Translations under genes and position numbers: made by a program
Assembly: GCA_002007465.1 (NCBI GenBank)
Contig: LNAC01000277.1
Span: forward strand, 1,018,989-1,082,988
From: Ailurus styani
Lineage: Eukaryota; Chordata; Mammalia; Carnivora; Ailuridae
Direction of reading: 5' to 3'
DNA length: 64,000 nt
The notes under the pieces: generated by a model
Database searches by the model: none
Seen by the model: only the letters and a program-made list of their open reading frames with translations
What the model was told of the DNA's origin: nothing
In this document: one piece after another, positions 48,095 to 60,412 of the stretch
Layout: every line of letters begins with the position of its first letter
Numbering within the stretch: the first letter of the stretch is position 1

Positions 48095-48190
48095 TTTGTT
48101 AACTGCAAACTCCCTGAGGGCAGGGACTGAGGCTGTGGCCCTTTGTTCTGTTCCCAGTGGCCGCACAGTGGATGTGGAATATTTATTAAT
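48095..48190 (+). repeat. L2 3' tail
   Basis: 'aactccctgagggcagggac', 'cagtggatgtggaatatt' is the classic L2 3' end. Confidence 0.6.
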
Positions 48191-48299
48191 GATGAAGTGA
48201 GGTTTTAAATGAGGAAAGGTATGCAAACTATGAAGCACACGATAATTATAGCGCATGCTTCTTCAGTACTAGCTATGCAGTCTTTTTGTCCCTGTCCAC

Positions 48300-48500
48300 A
48301 TGATTTTTCAAGTTAGTCCCTCAGCATCTCAATGAGTTAGGTGCTATTTAACCTCTTTCATTTTACTAAAGAAGAAACTGAGGCAAAAAGAGATTAAGAA
48401 ACTTGCCAAGAATAATATTACCCACAAGCTGAGCTTCAAACACAGGCAACCTGGTTTCAAGTGCTGATATTTTAACAACTACACTGTGCTGCCTTCTGGT
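48300..48500 (+). repeat. MIR-like remnant
   Basis: 'atttaacctctttcatttta', 'agaaactgaggcaaaaagag', 'aaacttgccaagaataat' follow the MIR core. Confidence 0.7.
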
Positions 48501-48697
48501 GGTTGCCGTGGTGTGGCTGTAAATATTAGTTTCCTCCATAACATTTTCTTAGTCACTGGGATGACTCTGTGGTGTGTGAGACTGGCTGTGCTGAACTACA
48601 GTCTTATCCAGAATTCCTTCTCCAGTATGCTTTTAGTAGAGTAGGTTACAAGAGAGATTCTCTCACAAGAGCTGGAAAATAGAAGGGAAACATCTAC

Positions 48698-48728
<31 letters not shown>

Positions 48729-48730
48729 AC
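48698..48730 (+). repeat. (CA)n microsatellite
   Basis: A run of about 12 uninterrupted CA units, then an imperfect extension. Confidence 0.9.
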
Positions 48731-48869
48731 TTTTCTCAGTTATTCAACCAAACCTAATTGAGATGCTACTGTGAAGAGGTTTTAAAGATGTAATTAAAGT
48801 ACCTAATCTTTCAAGTTAAAGTATCCTGGGTGGGTCTGACCTAATCAGTTGGTAGGCTTTTAAAGAGAG

Positions 48870-48945
48870 ACCTGAGAGAGAGACCAGAGAGAGGGGGCAG
48901 AGAGAGAGAGAGGGAGAAAGGGAGAGGAGGAGAGAGACAGGAGGC
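48870..48945 (+). repeat. (GA)n-rich purine tract
   Basis: About 75 bp of nearly pure purine, mostly GA and GGA repeats. Minus-strand open frames through it are Ser/Leu-rich artefacts. Confidence 0.8.
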
Positions 48946-50004
48946 TGGTGATTCTCTCGGAGATGGTCTCTGGCATCACATGTGTGCACAGGTGTGACTC
49001 ATGACTTCTTTCAAGGATAACTATGTGTTTTCTGTTTGGTTTCCTAATGTTCACCTCAGTTTCATTCAATACCACTTATAAAGTGTTTGTTATAAGTCTG
49101 TACTGAGATGGGCCTGAAATTTGATACAAATCCTCAAGAAGATAAATATGTACAATTGGAAGGAGTTGTAATCAGCACCTTGCCTGATCCATTTATTTTG
49201 TATATTGGTGAGTGATTTTCTCAAGGTCAAACAGCTTGTTAATTTTGGAGCCAAATCTAAAACCCACGTCGTCTGATTCCTAACGTTGTTACCAAACTAC
49301 CTCTCAGTTGTCATTAATTTTTAAAGGTAGTCTTTTAGACATTAATAAATTCATAAGATATGATGAGGTCTTCCTTTTCAGATCATCTCCTCCTTTATAC
49401 TTAGAGTTCACAAATCCTGGGTAGAAATGACATCAATTCACTGTTGCCCATTTTCTTGTTGGTACACACATCAGGAGGTAAAGTTCAGATGAGTTAGGTC
49501 CATATTTTACGAAAGGGTAGCAGCACATTTCTCACCAACATTATTGAATCATTAGATTAAATTTAACCATGAATCAAAGGCAAAGAGGAAAGTAATGTGG
49601 TTCTCACTCTCACTGGACAGTGCTCCCTCCCTTGGGTTGAGTTTTCTCTGAGTTTACAGGGAACACAGGAACAAAGCTTCTCATGTACCACTCTGAGAAC
49701 TTCTGGTCATCTTATGAGCTATGGGTTCTCAGAAGCCCTGATTGAATTTCTTCTTCTTCTCCCCAGTTTGTTAGCCTCTTGTCCCTTATACCCCTTGCAA
49801 ATGGCTAACCTAGAGTCAGTCCCACCCTTTCCCACCATATTCCTTGGAAAATGTGGTATGTACAATGTGATAAGTTTGATGAGTGTACATATGTCATGTA
49901 ATATATCACCACAACCAAGAGATACGATATTCCCAGTGCCACAAAAAGTTCCCCTGTGACCCTTTTTAGTCAGCCCCCTCTCCCAACATCACCCTTGCAA
50001 TCAT

Positions 50005-50022
50005 TGCTTTTTTTAAAAGATT

Positions 50023-50053
<31 letters not shown>

Positions 50054-50058
50054 TTTGC

Positions 50059-50094
<36 letters not shown>

Positions 50095-50241
50095 ACACAA
50101 GCAGGGGGAGCAGCAGAGGGAGAGGGAGAAGCAGGCTCTCCACTGAGCAGGGAGACCAATGCGGGGTTCAATACGAGGACCCTGAGATCATGACCTGAGC
50201 CGAAAGCAGACACTTAACCGACTGAGCCACCCAGGCGCCCC
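50005..50241 (-). mobile_element. Carnivore SINE in the old L1
   Basis: Expanded TTTA repeat tail, (GA)n at 50064-50093, head 'gagccacccaggcgcccc'. Confidence 0.92.
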
Positions 50242-51193
50242 CTCCCACAACAATTATAATCTGGCTTTTCAGTTTTGCCTTTTCCAGAACGTCATATAAA
50301 TGGAATCCTACAGTATGTTACCCTTTGTGTCTGTCTTGGCATAATGCTTTTTATCCATGTTTTTGCATGTTTGTTTCTTTAGATTGCCAAGTGGTATTCC
50401 ATTGTATGGCTAGGGCACAATTTGTTTATCCATTTACCAATTGATGGCCATTTCTGTTACTTTCAGTTTTTGCTGATTATGACTAAAGCTGCTATACCAC
50501 AACTCAGATTCTTGTGTGAACATGTGCTCTCTTTTCTCTAGGATAAATACATAGGACTGTGACTGCTTGAGCATATTGTAAGAGTTTGATTTTATAAGAA
50601 ACTATCAAACTTTTCCAAAGTGGCTGTACCATTTTTCATACCCACCAGGAAGTAAGAAAATTCCAGGTGCTTACCTTCTCACTAGCAGTTGATAATTACT
50701 ACATTTTAGAAGCACTTGGTAAGATTTTTTGTGTAAGATTTTTAATTTTAGCCATTCTGATAGGTATATAGTAGTATCTAATTGTGTTTTTAAATTGCAT
50801 TTCTCTGATGACTAATGTTACTGAGCATATTTCCAAGTGCTTCTATGATGTCTGTATTTGTTCTTTGGTGAACTGGGTCTTCAACTCTCTTGCCCATTTT
50901 TTTTTTAAACTGGGTTGTTTTCTTTTTATAGGGTGTTGAGAATTCTTTATCTATTCTGCATACAATTCCTTTATCATATGTATATTTTCCCTGTCCATGG
51001 TTTATCTTTTAATTTTTATTACTAGCATCTTTTGAAAAGCAGTTCTTAATTTTGATAACATTCAACATACCATTTTTTTTTTAAGGATTGAGATTTTTGT
51101 ATCATATCTAGAACTCTTTACCTAGTTCAGGGTTGTAGAGATTTTCCCCTATGTTTTCTTCTAGCAGTATTACAGTCTTAGGTTTTATATTTT

Positions 51194-51388
51194 TTTTTTT
51201 AAGATTTTATTTATTCATTTGACATAGAGAGATTACAAGTAGGCAGAGAGGCAGGCAGAGAGAGGAGAGAGGAGGAAGCAGGCTCCCTGCCGAGCAGAGA
51301 GCCCGATGTGGGCCTCGATCCCAGGACCCTGGGATCATGACCTGAGCCGAAGGCAGCGGCTTTAACCCACTGAGCCACCCAGGCGCCC
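51194..51388 (-). mobile_element. Young carnivore SINE in the old L1
   Basis: Near-consensus; duplication TAGGTTTTATATTTT at 51179-51193 and 51389-51403. Confidence 0.95.
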
Positions 51389-51773
51389 TAGGTTTTATAT
51401 TTTGATCAATAATCCATTTTGAGTCAATTTTTGTATATGGTATGAGGTGTGAATCTAAGTTAATTTTGCATATGGATATCCATTTGTTGAAGAGACTACC
51501 TTTTCTCCACTGAATTGCCTTTGCATATATATGCTCAACTGATTTTTGACAAAGGTGCAAAGGCAATTGATATATATATATATATGCCCATATCTGGACC
51601 TTGTATTCCATTTCATTGATCTATTTGTCTATGTTGACACTAATACCACACTGTCTTGATTACTGTAGCTTTGTAATAAGTCTTGAGGTCAGATAGTGTT
51701 AGTCCTCCAACTTTGTTCTTTTTCAAAGTTGTTTTTGGCTATTCTAAGTACTCAAATTTCCATATAGCTTTTA

Positions 51774-51966
51774 TTTTTTTTAAGATCTTATTTATTTATT
51801 TGACAGAGAGAGAGATCACAAATAGGCAGAGAGCCAGGCAGAGGGAGAGGGGGGAAGCAGGCTCCCTGCTGAGCAGAGAGCCCGATGTGGGCCTTGATCC
51901 CAGGACCCTGAGATCATGACCTGAGCAGAAGGCAGAGGCTTAACCCACTGAGCCACCCAGGCACCC
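51774..51966 (-). mobile_element. Carnivore SINE in the old L1
   Basis: Duplication TCCATATAGMTTTT around a near-consensus minus-strand copy. Confidence 0.93.
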
Positions 51967-52833
51967 TCCATATAGATTTTAGAATCAGCTTGTCAATTTC
52001 CACAAAAGAAGTCTGTTGGGATTTTGAAAAAGATTGCATCAAATCTATAGATACATTTGAGATGAATTGACATCAATTTTTTAAAATCCATAGACCTATC
52101 TCTCTCCGTTGGTTTATATCTTAAAATTTCTCTCAGCAATACTTTGTAATTTTGAGGCTGCAAGTTTTACATCCTAAATATTTCATTTTGGGGGATGCGA
52201 TTGTGAATGATTTTGTTCTTTATAATTCCAATTTCTGATTATTCATTGCTTATTCTAAAAACATTTTGCAAAAGGACTTTAATTCCTTCTTTTCCGCTCT
52301 CTTATATTTTGTCTTGTTTTGTTGAACTGGTTACAGTGCAATGGTGAGAGAAGACATTCTTGTCCTGTTCCTGACCTTATGGGGACAGCATTTAGTCTTT
52401 AATCATCAGTTTTGGTGTTAGCTGGAGGTCTTTCATTGATACTCTTTATCAGAATGTGGAATTTCCCTTCTCTTCCTGGATCATTGAGATCTTTTCTCAG
52501 GAATGAGTATTGGATTTTGTAAAGTGCTCTTTCCCTTTTTTGGGTACATCTATTAAGATAATCATAGATTTGTTTTAGTTTCAGTTTTCTTTTTAATATT
52601 GCATTGATTAAGTTGATTGATTGTTTTTATTGTTGGATCACCCCTTTACCTAGGGAATAAACCTTAGTTGATCATGATATATTATCCCTTTTTTACATTT
52701 TTGGATTCGATTTGCTAAAATTTTGAATTTATCTTCATGAGGGATAATGGCCTGTAGCTTTCTTTTCTTGTAATATCTTTTGTCTAGGTTAGTACCAGGG
52801 TATTTCTGGGTTCATAACATGGTTTGGCATCCT

Positions 52834-53004
52834 TTTATTTTTTTAAGATTTTATTCATTTATTTGAGAGAGAGAGCAAGAGGAGAGGGAAAAGCAGACTC
52901 ACCGCAGAGCAGGGAGCCCAATGTGGGACTCGATCCCGGGACCCTGGGATCATGACCTGAGCCCAAGGCAGTTGCTTAACTGACTGAGCCACCCAGGCGC
53001 CCCT
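52834..53004 (-). mobile_element. Carnivore SINE in the old L1
   Basis: Tail 'ttttaagattttattcattt', head 'gagccacccaggcgcccc'. Confidence 0.9.
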
Positions 53005-53220
53005 CCACTTTCCACTTTCTCTGCAAGAGTTGTGTATAATTGATATTATTTCTTTCTTAAATGTTTAGTATAATTTACTAATAAAACATCTGGACCTAGA
53101 GTTTCCTTTGTGAGCAGGTTTTTAACCACAAATTCCTACTTTTTCATAGATACAGGACTACTCTAGCCACCTATTTCTTCTCAAATTATCTTTGTAGTTT
53201 GTGATTTCAAAGACTTTATA

Positions 53221-53437
53221 TACTTTTTAAGATTTTATTAATTAATTAATTTATTTATTTATTTATTTATTTATTTGTCAGGGAGAGGGAGAACACAAGC
53301 AGGGGGAGCAGCAGGGAGAGGGAGAAGCAGGCTTCCCGTTGAGCGAGGAGCTCAATGTGGGACTCGATCCCAGGACCCTGGGATCATGACCTGAGCCGAA
53401 GGCAGACACTTACCTAACTGAGCCACCCAGGCGTCCC
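53221..53437 (-). mobile_element. Carnivore SINE in the old L1
   Basis: Expanded ATTT repeat tail; near-perfect 14-bp duplication TCAARGACTTTATW at 53207-53220 and 53438-53451. Confidence 0.92.
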
Positions 53438-53741
53438 TCAAGGACTTTATTTATCAGACTTTTTGATAAATAGTTCACAATATTTCATTATCTTTTTAAT
53501 ATATGTAAGATTTATACTGAGCTCATCTTCCTTCCTGATACTAGCAGTTTGTGTCTTCTTTCAAAATTTGGTCTTCTCAAAAAGCCAGCTGTTGTTTTCA
53601 TTGATGATTTCTATTAATTTTCATTTTACTTGACATGTGCTCTTATTGTTTCCTTTCCTCTGCTTGCTTGAGCTTGATTTAGTTTCCTTTCTTTAGTTTT
53701 TCAAGGGTAAAACTTACATTATTGATTTGAGATCTTCTTTG

Positions 53742-53955
53742 GTTTTTTTTAACTTTTTTTATAGAGAGAGAGTGTGTGCACATATGGGCGGGAGGAGGAA
53801 GGAGGGGCAGGAGAGAGAGGGAGAGAGAGAATTTTGAGCAGGGTCCACGCTCAGTGTGGAGTTGACACAGGTCTCGACCTGACAGCCCTGAGGTCATGAC
53901 CTGAACCAAAATCAAGAGTCCGACGCTTAACAGACTGAGCCACCCAGGTACCCCT
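53742..53955 (-). mobile_element. Older SINE in the old L1
   Basis: Diverged body with 'accaaaatcaagagtccgac' and head 'gagccacccaggtacccc', an older carnivore SINE subfamily. Confidence 0.85.
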
Positions 53956-54537
53956 CCTTTTTATTTCCTGATGTAAGCATTTAATGTTATAAATTCCTCT
54001 TTAAGAACAACTTTAACTGCATCCCTAAAGTTTTGATATGTTTTCTTTTTAATCTTATTAAAGCATTTTCTAACATTTCTTGTGAATTCCTCTTTTAACC
54101 AAGGATTATTTAGCAGGATATTGTTTAATATAATGTGTTTTGTGATTTTTCTAGATATGTTTCTGTTATTGATTTCTACTTTTAATTCACTGTGGTCAGA
54201 GAACAGAGTTATATGATTTTAATTTTTAAAAAATTGTTGAGGTTTTTCAATGACTTAGAATATGGTTTGCCCTGGTGAATATTTCCTAAGCACATCAAGT
54301 GAATATGTATTCAGATGTTGTTAAAGTGTTCTCTAAATGTAATTAGACCAATATTTTAATAGCATTTGTCATTATAGACTTACTGAATTTCTGTCTACTT
54401 TTTCTATCACTTATTGAGAGAGGAATGTCAAAATCTCCAATTATAATTGTATATTTATCTCTTTTTTCTTTTTTGTTCAATCAGCTTATGTATTTTGAAG
54501 CTCTGTTAGGTGCATGCACATGTGCGTTTGTTATATC

Positions 54538-54748
54538 TTTTTTTATTTTTTTTTAAAGATTTTATGTATTTATTTGACAGAGAGAGACACAGCACAATCA
54601 CAAGCAGACAGAGGAGCAGTCAGAGGGAGAGGGAGAAGCAGACTCCCCACTGAAGAAGGAGCCCCATGCAGGACTCCATCCCAGGACCCTGGGATTATGA
54701 CCTGAGCCAAAGGAGGACGCTTAACTGACTGAGCCACCCAGGTGCCCC
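54538..54748 (-). mobile_element. Carnivore SINE in the old L1
   Basis: Tail 'aaagattttatgtatttatt', head 'gagccacccaggtgcccc'. Confidence 0.9.
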
Positions 54749-55010
54749 TCTTTCTGGTGAACTGACCACTTTCTCATTATGCAATGTGTTTCCTTATTCC
54801 ACGTAAGTTTCTTTTGTTTCTGAAACACTGATATTCTAATAGTAATGTAACCAGTCCTGATTATTTTGAGTAGTAATTTTATGGTATATCTTTTTTGCCA
54901 TCCTTTCACTTTTAATCACTTTGCATTTCCTTATTTTTAAAGTGGGTTTCTTATAGACAGCATAAAATTGTGTCTCATTTTTAAATCCAGTCTGACAATC
55001 TTATCCTTTT

Positions 55011-56883
55011 GGCTGGGACTTCAGCTATACTCATACCACAAAGAGGATCTGTTTCTGGTCCCTTGCTCTTCCCCCAATTTTCCTCATGAGCTCCATGTGG
55101 AAACCAGTGGTAAAACGCTGTGAGTGAGTGCCGATTTTCCTTGTGTCTGGTGATCCTACTTATTCCAAAGGGACACACTGGCTTTTAAGAATATGTCACA
55201 ATTTTAGATCATTTTTTTTGCACCCACTTACAAGGCAGCCCCCTCCTCCATCCTTGCTCTGTCAGAGGTGAAACCATATTTGTGTCCCATCTTTCCTCAC
55301 AGGGCTTGTCCCTCTTTAGGATTTTGTTTATTTGATTGCCTTGTGACCTCAGCTCTTCGATGGGTTCAAGGAAATTTTGATTGTGTAGATTATCTGCCGT
55401 GTGCACCTTGTTAGGGGAGCTCTGTTCTCTCGTGGCTTTCTACATCCTCAGTGGGAACACAGGTTCCCTGGAAGGTTGCAAGCAACAGAGTGTTATTATC
55501 TGATTTACATGTTTAAAAACTCCTTCCGACTGCTTTGTGGGAGAATGCATTTTAGGGGGATAAGAGTGGAAGTGGGGAGACCACTGAGGTGGCTAGCAAG
55601 GCTATTTAGTCAGGAAAGCATGCTGCTATGGACTAAGGGGCCACTGGAAGGAAAGGAGGGAATTGGAACACATTTTAGAAGTGAACTGAGAGGATCTGAC
55701 AATGGGTCAGATGAAGAGAGGGAGGGAAAAGGAGGCCTCGAGGACGCCTCCTAGGCTTAGTTTGAGCAAAGGAATGAATGGTGATGCCACTTCCTGATAG
55801 GAAAACAGATCTGGAGGGAAAATCAAGAGTTCTATGTTGGACATATGAAGTTCTAAATCAAGTGGAGGTATCAAGTCAGAAGTTGCATACTCACATCCAG
55901 AATCCGAGGAGAGTCTTGGTCTGACAGTTTACCGGTGGGAGTTAACAGGGCAGAAATGATATTTAAAGTCTCAGGACTGGATGGCATTATCCTAGGGGAA
56001 GGATGGCGATAGAAGAGGTCACCTCTTTGACATAAGATTGAGGAGGAGGAGGGAGCATAAAGAAGACAGAGAAGCAGTGGCCAGGGACACAGAGGAAAGA
56101 CTTTTACTATCCCTTGAAGGAAAATTTTAATCTAAATTTGGTAAGAATCCGTAAGTCACAAAAACACTGTATTTCATTCCACAGAAACTTGAGATAATAA
56201 AACTGTATTAACTCTTTTGATTATTAGGCAAATGCCTGCCAGTTTCTTCTGGATTCTCGGGTCCAGGATTTTTCATGGTAATAAGCAGAAGTCTAACATT
56301 GTTGGGGGATGGCTGGAGCCTCTCTCTTTCCAAGACCAACTGTAGACAAAGTCTAATTGGTTTTTGAAAGAAATGCTGCTCCAAATCCCACAGGATCAAA
56401 ATGAGTCCTTCATTTGGAGCTCAGTACAAGCTCGCCTGTAGTTACATGTAAGAGTACCTTGTTGAAACTTATTAAGCTTGGCAGGTATGTGCACATGTCA
56501 GAGGCTTGAAGCTCCTTTTCAAACATTTGCCTCTCCTTCTTCTCCCCCTGAGGCGGAGGCTCCCCAGGCTGACGGGTCCTGGCTGCCTCGCAGATTCCTC
56601 CGGTCTTCACATGTGTTATTGTGAAATCAGGTTCTTCAGAGGAGACATGCTCTATTGAGTAAGAGAAATGTGGCTAAAGGAACATAGTAATGAGACTGAT
56701 TAGATGCTTTTATTGGTTGTGACCTTTCTACTTAACCCTGAGAATGTGCTGTTTTGGGTTTTAAAAATAAATCATAAATCTTACATTTCTTTCATTTGGC
56801 CTCTGAGTCACATACAGACTTACTCTGTGTAACAAGGTTTAGAGAGAGAAAAAAATATTATGTGACTTTGGATTTAATTTCAG
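55011..56883. other. Intergenic, mainly unrecognised
   Basis: Possible diverged antisense L2 around 55.7-56.1 kb. No supportable gene. Confidence 0.4.
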
Positions 56884-56957
56884 GCAGTTAAAACAATGTC
56901 AAGCCCCTCTCAAACTTCCTGATGAAGAGAATGATGCGACAAGCTCTATGGAGGGAG
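56884..56957 (+). other. Orphan exon-like segment (74 nt)
   Basis: A 74-nt segment lies between a good acceptor (GATTTAATTTCAG|GCAG) and a good donor (GGGAG|GTGAGT). One frame is open throughout, giving QLKQCQAPLKLPDEENDATS and a short Ser/Glu-rich end. No partner exon or protein family is recognised, so it may be a lncRNA exon, an exon of a gene outside the window, or chance. Confidence 0.3.
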
Positions 56958-58154
56958 GTGAGTTTTTGTCTGAGAGCACCAAACATCATCATTTCTACTT
57001 TGGTTTCCTACCAACTAGAAAAGGCCACTGTTGTGGCAGGCACCTAGCACACTGCCAACTGGTCCAAGCACCTGTCAAGAAACACTTTAGAAATGAGTTC
57101 TGTTGGACTAGAGAGTACTGCTCAGTCCCTAGGTGACTGTTTCTTCCTCCCTTAAGGTACATACATTTGAAGTTCATCCTGATCCGCATCCTTCCCCCTT
57201 GACACCTACAGTGTCATTTTTTTCCAGATAATTATTTTTAGTTAGCTTGGGCATCTCTGTCATCTCATGCCATCTTAAGGACCTTGGTTCTCTCTGCTAA
57301 CCCCAGGGAATGGGCTTCAATGCTAGCCTGGTGGTGAGCGGCCCCATTCAGCAATATCCATGATGGCTCCTCTTCTCCTTCGACCCCTGCCTTGGCCAGG
57401 GGGCCACTGATCCCCCCAGCAGAAACATTCATAGTGGAGCGCCCAGGACCAGAGTGGGAGGCGTTTTTCATTTTCCTCTTTTACAGAATCGAGATGCTTT
57501 ACTCATTTTTTGCCCATTGACTTTCTTTGCGTTTTATTTTATTTGTTTGATTTATCTGGTGTGTTTCCCCCTTAATCTCAGAGAGGAGTATGAATAATTA
57601 GAAGCAAGCTGTGGTCATTAGCAATGTTTTGTCACCTAGCTCTGCTTCTTAGCATGTTAGCTGAAGATGGTTAATATGAAGGTAGTCTGAATTTAAAAGC
57701 AAAAAATGTTTTGGTTTTTATGGAATGCAGATGTCCAGATGGGGGGGCGCGGGGGTGGAGGCGGAGGGAGGTGCAATTTCTTTGCCCCATCCTTTAAGAG
57801 CTCCTTGAGGTTGGCTGAGCACTGTGGACCTATTGCTCTCCCCGAAGGTATGCAAATTCCTGGGAAGGCAAAAGAAAGGCTCTTTTGGCTTCACATTCTT
57901 GCTTTTCCTGAACTGGTTCAGGCTGAGGGTCATCTTGCTATCTGTTAGATGTTATTTTTGTTCTGTGCTATGACGACCCAGACACAGAACTTAGGTCATT
58001 CCTTTGGGTCACACACGTGCACACACACACAGATACACACAAAATCACTTGAACAAGGCATGCAGATGGGTTGCAGACTGAATGTGTTTGAGAAAATGGA
58101 GCGGAGATAGACTTCGCAGCAGCACAACTTTACATTTAATATTATACATCTGGT
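56958..58154. other. Intergenic, nothing recognised apart from a G-rich tract
   Basis: Includes the G-rich tract at 57741-57770 and a short CA repeat near 58015-58040. No gene. Confidence 0.4.
57741..57770 (+). repeat. G-rich tract with G-quadruplex potential
   Basis: G7, G5 and G3 runs, with GG pairs between, within 30 bases on the plus strand. Four G3 tracts can be drawn if the G7 run is split. Confidence 0.7.
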
Positions 58155-58605
58155 TGTATTAGTCGGGGTTCTTCAGAGAAACAAAACTAGTAGGATCTAT
58201 TTATCTATCATCTATCTATTTATCGAGAGAAATTTATTTTAAGGAATTGGCTCATATGATTACAAAGAATGGCAAGTCCAAAATCTGCAGTTTAAGTCTA
58301 AAGGCCATCAGACTGGAGATTCAGGAAGGAACTGATGTTGCAGTTCAAGTTCAAAAGTCACCTCCTGGTGAATTCTCTCTGGCTGAGGTGGGGCAGGGGC
58401 AGTCAGTCTTTTGTTCTATTCAGATCTTCAACTAATAAAAAGGGAGCCACCCACAGAATGGTGGACAATGTACTTTACTCAAAGCCCATTGATTTTAATG
58501 TTAACCTATCCGAAACACCATCACAGAAACATCCAGAGTAATGTTTGACCACCTATCTGGGAACGCAATTGCCCAGGCAAGTTGACACATAAAATTAACC
58601 ATCAC
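58155..58605 (+). mobile_element. Ancient solo LTR-like repeat
   Basis: Starts 'tgtattagtcggggttcttc' and ends 'acacataaaattaaccatca', with TG...CA ends and the usual internal landmarks 'aaggaattggctcatatg' and 'ctttactcaaagcccattg'. This is a common eutherian repeat whose family I cannot name surely. Confidence 0.65.
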
Positions 58606-58686
58606 CCCCTACCATTCCTACTATGCTGAGTTCCTCAACAACCCCAGAGTCCCTGCTCTTCTCCTATCTCCAAATGCCTGCCTATT

Positions 58687-58901
58687 ATTTATTTAATTAT
58701 TTATTTGTTATTTATTTATTTTTGAGAGAGAGTCAGAGAGAGCCCACACAGGAGCGGTGGGAGAGGCAGAGAGAGAGGGAGAGAAAGAATCCCAAGCAGG
58801 CTCCACACCCAGCACAGAGCTCAGTCTCACCATGCTGAGATCAGGACCTGAGCTGAAATCAAGAGTCGGCTGCTTAACCGACTGAGCCACCTGGGATCCC
58901 C
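58687..58901 (-). mobile_element. Older carnivore SINE
   Basis: TTTA-rich tail, GA body, 'gctgaaatcaagagtcggc' and head 'gagccacctgggatcccc'. Confidence 0.87.
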
Positions 58902-59260
58902 TTATGCCTGCTTTTTGTCAACACTGAAATTTGGCCACTTCTTTTCGTTGAATATTCCGAGTCTGATTTTGTGTCACAAAGTGGCTTATTAGTGTGTTTT
59001 CCTGAGCAAATATGTTCCCTCCCTAGGAGTACTGGGTCTGGATGTAAAGATGACCTTTTCCCCACTCAGTTACATCTATAAAAATGCTATCTATGTAGCG
59101 GCAATTTAAAAAATTCCTTCAGGACGCCCTCTTTTAAAGAAACTGAACAATCATTTGCCTTTAATAAACTTACTCATAATTTATATTAAAAAAAGACTCA
59201 TTGGAAAGAGTCTCTTAAAAATGGGAAGTTCCCTTGTGAGTTTAAAATACAGTTGTGTGG

Positions 59261-59452
59261 GGGCGTCTAGGTGGCTCAGTGTGTTAAGTCTCTGCTTTCT
59301 GCTTGGATCATGATTTCGGGGTCCTGGGATTGAGCCCCACATCGGGCTCTCTGCTCAGTGGAGGGCCTGCTTCCCCCCCCCCGCCTGCCTCTCTGCCTTC
59401 TTGTGATCTCTCTCTCTGTGTCAAATAAGTAAATAAAAATCTTTATTAAAAA
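59261..59452 (+). mobile_element. Carnivore SINE
   Basis: Head 'gggcgtctaggtggctcag', C10 run, tail 'gtcaaataagtaaataaaa'. Duplication ATACRGTTGYGTG on both sides with two differences. Confidence 0.92.
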
Positions 59453-59769
59453 AATACGGTTGCGTGCAAAGCTTGCTTTCCCTGCAGCCTCTCCGGACGC
59501 ATCATTGATAATGAAAAGGCAGGCACAAGTCACGTTTGTTTTTTAGCCAGCAAGAGTTTATCACGTGCAGCCTAGAAATCTAGCTAGAATGCCCTGGGGG
59601 ACTTTCCTTCTGCCTTGGGCTCAGTTCTGCCTCCTGCCCACAGCTAAAAATACCTTACTCCTGGCCAATTCTAGAGTGGGCGAACACAGTAACTGCCTAG
59701 AGGCAGAAAACTTTTTTCTAGGATTTTGCTCACATTATCATTATCAGCACGTGTTTATTAAGATGGCAA

Positions 59770-60010
59770 CAGCTAGCTAACATTTTCGTGGGTCTGCTAT
59801 GTGCCAGCACCCTGTATCAATCCCAGCATATGCTTATCACCCTGATTTGTACAAATCTCTCTCACTGAGTACTCTTATCAGCTTCTTTTTGAGGCTGAGA
59901 AATTGGAGAGTTGAGTGCTGTCCTCAAGGTCACACAGCTGGCTGATCCTGAGGCTGTGATTTTTGTCCAAGAGGAGCTGACTCCAAACCTAGCCAATATG
60001 CCAGGCTCTC
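59770..60010 (+). repeat. MIR-like remnant
   Basis: 'gggtctgctatgtgccagca', then 'gtcctcaaggtcacacagct' and 'ggctgatcctgaggctgtg' are MIR landmarks. Confidence 0.7.
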
Positions 60011-60412
60011 TCTGAGCAGGTGCGGCATATTCTGCGGAATGACTTTGACAGCAAGCCTCTTGGTTTTGTAACATCTTAGCGATTCGATCATGTGACATAC
60101 TTAGCCACTTAGTAGCACTTTGCAATGAAATCGAGGACCCCTTTCCTTTTTCTTAATTCCTTTTTGCAAATCAAGTTTTAGAGGGTTCGAGAGAGGTCCT
60201 GGCAGGGGCAGGGAAGGAAGAACTCAGCCTCTTAAGGCACTGGCCTGCAATGTCTCTGGACTAAAATTCTGGCTCATTTCGCAGCGGTACGGCCTGGCAC
60301 TGGTGTTGGCATTGACATGGCATTGTTACATGGCAAAGTCCGAAGCATCATCCTGCAAGACCGCCAGCTGTCCCGACATCCCAGAGGGGGTAATCTTATT
60401 CAGAGTGACTTT

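Larger units (their letters stand above)
49840..55010 (-). mobile_element. Long old L1 carrying seven SINEs
   Basis: Antisense L1 from a 3' UTR ('gtacaatgtgataagtttg', 'atatcaccacaaccaagag') through the ORF2 C-terminus ('ggtattccattgtatggc') and RT to the endonuclease region ('ggtttcttatagacagcat', near 54960). Sequence resumes correctly after each of the SINEs at 50005, 51194, 51774, 52834, 53221, 53742 and 54538. Removing them leaves about 3.7 kb of L1. All frames are broken. Confidence 0.8.

Noticed and set aside
51207..51611. 134-codon minus-strand frame
   Set aside because: It is a read-through of a SINE joined to old L1 sequence, not a gene.
55401..55754. 117-codon plus-strand frame
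   Set aside because: No domain recognised; begins at the edge of old repeat sequence and runs through diverged L2-like text.
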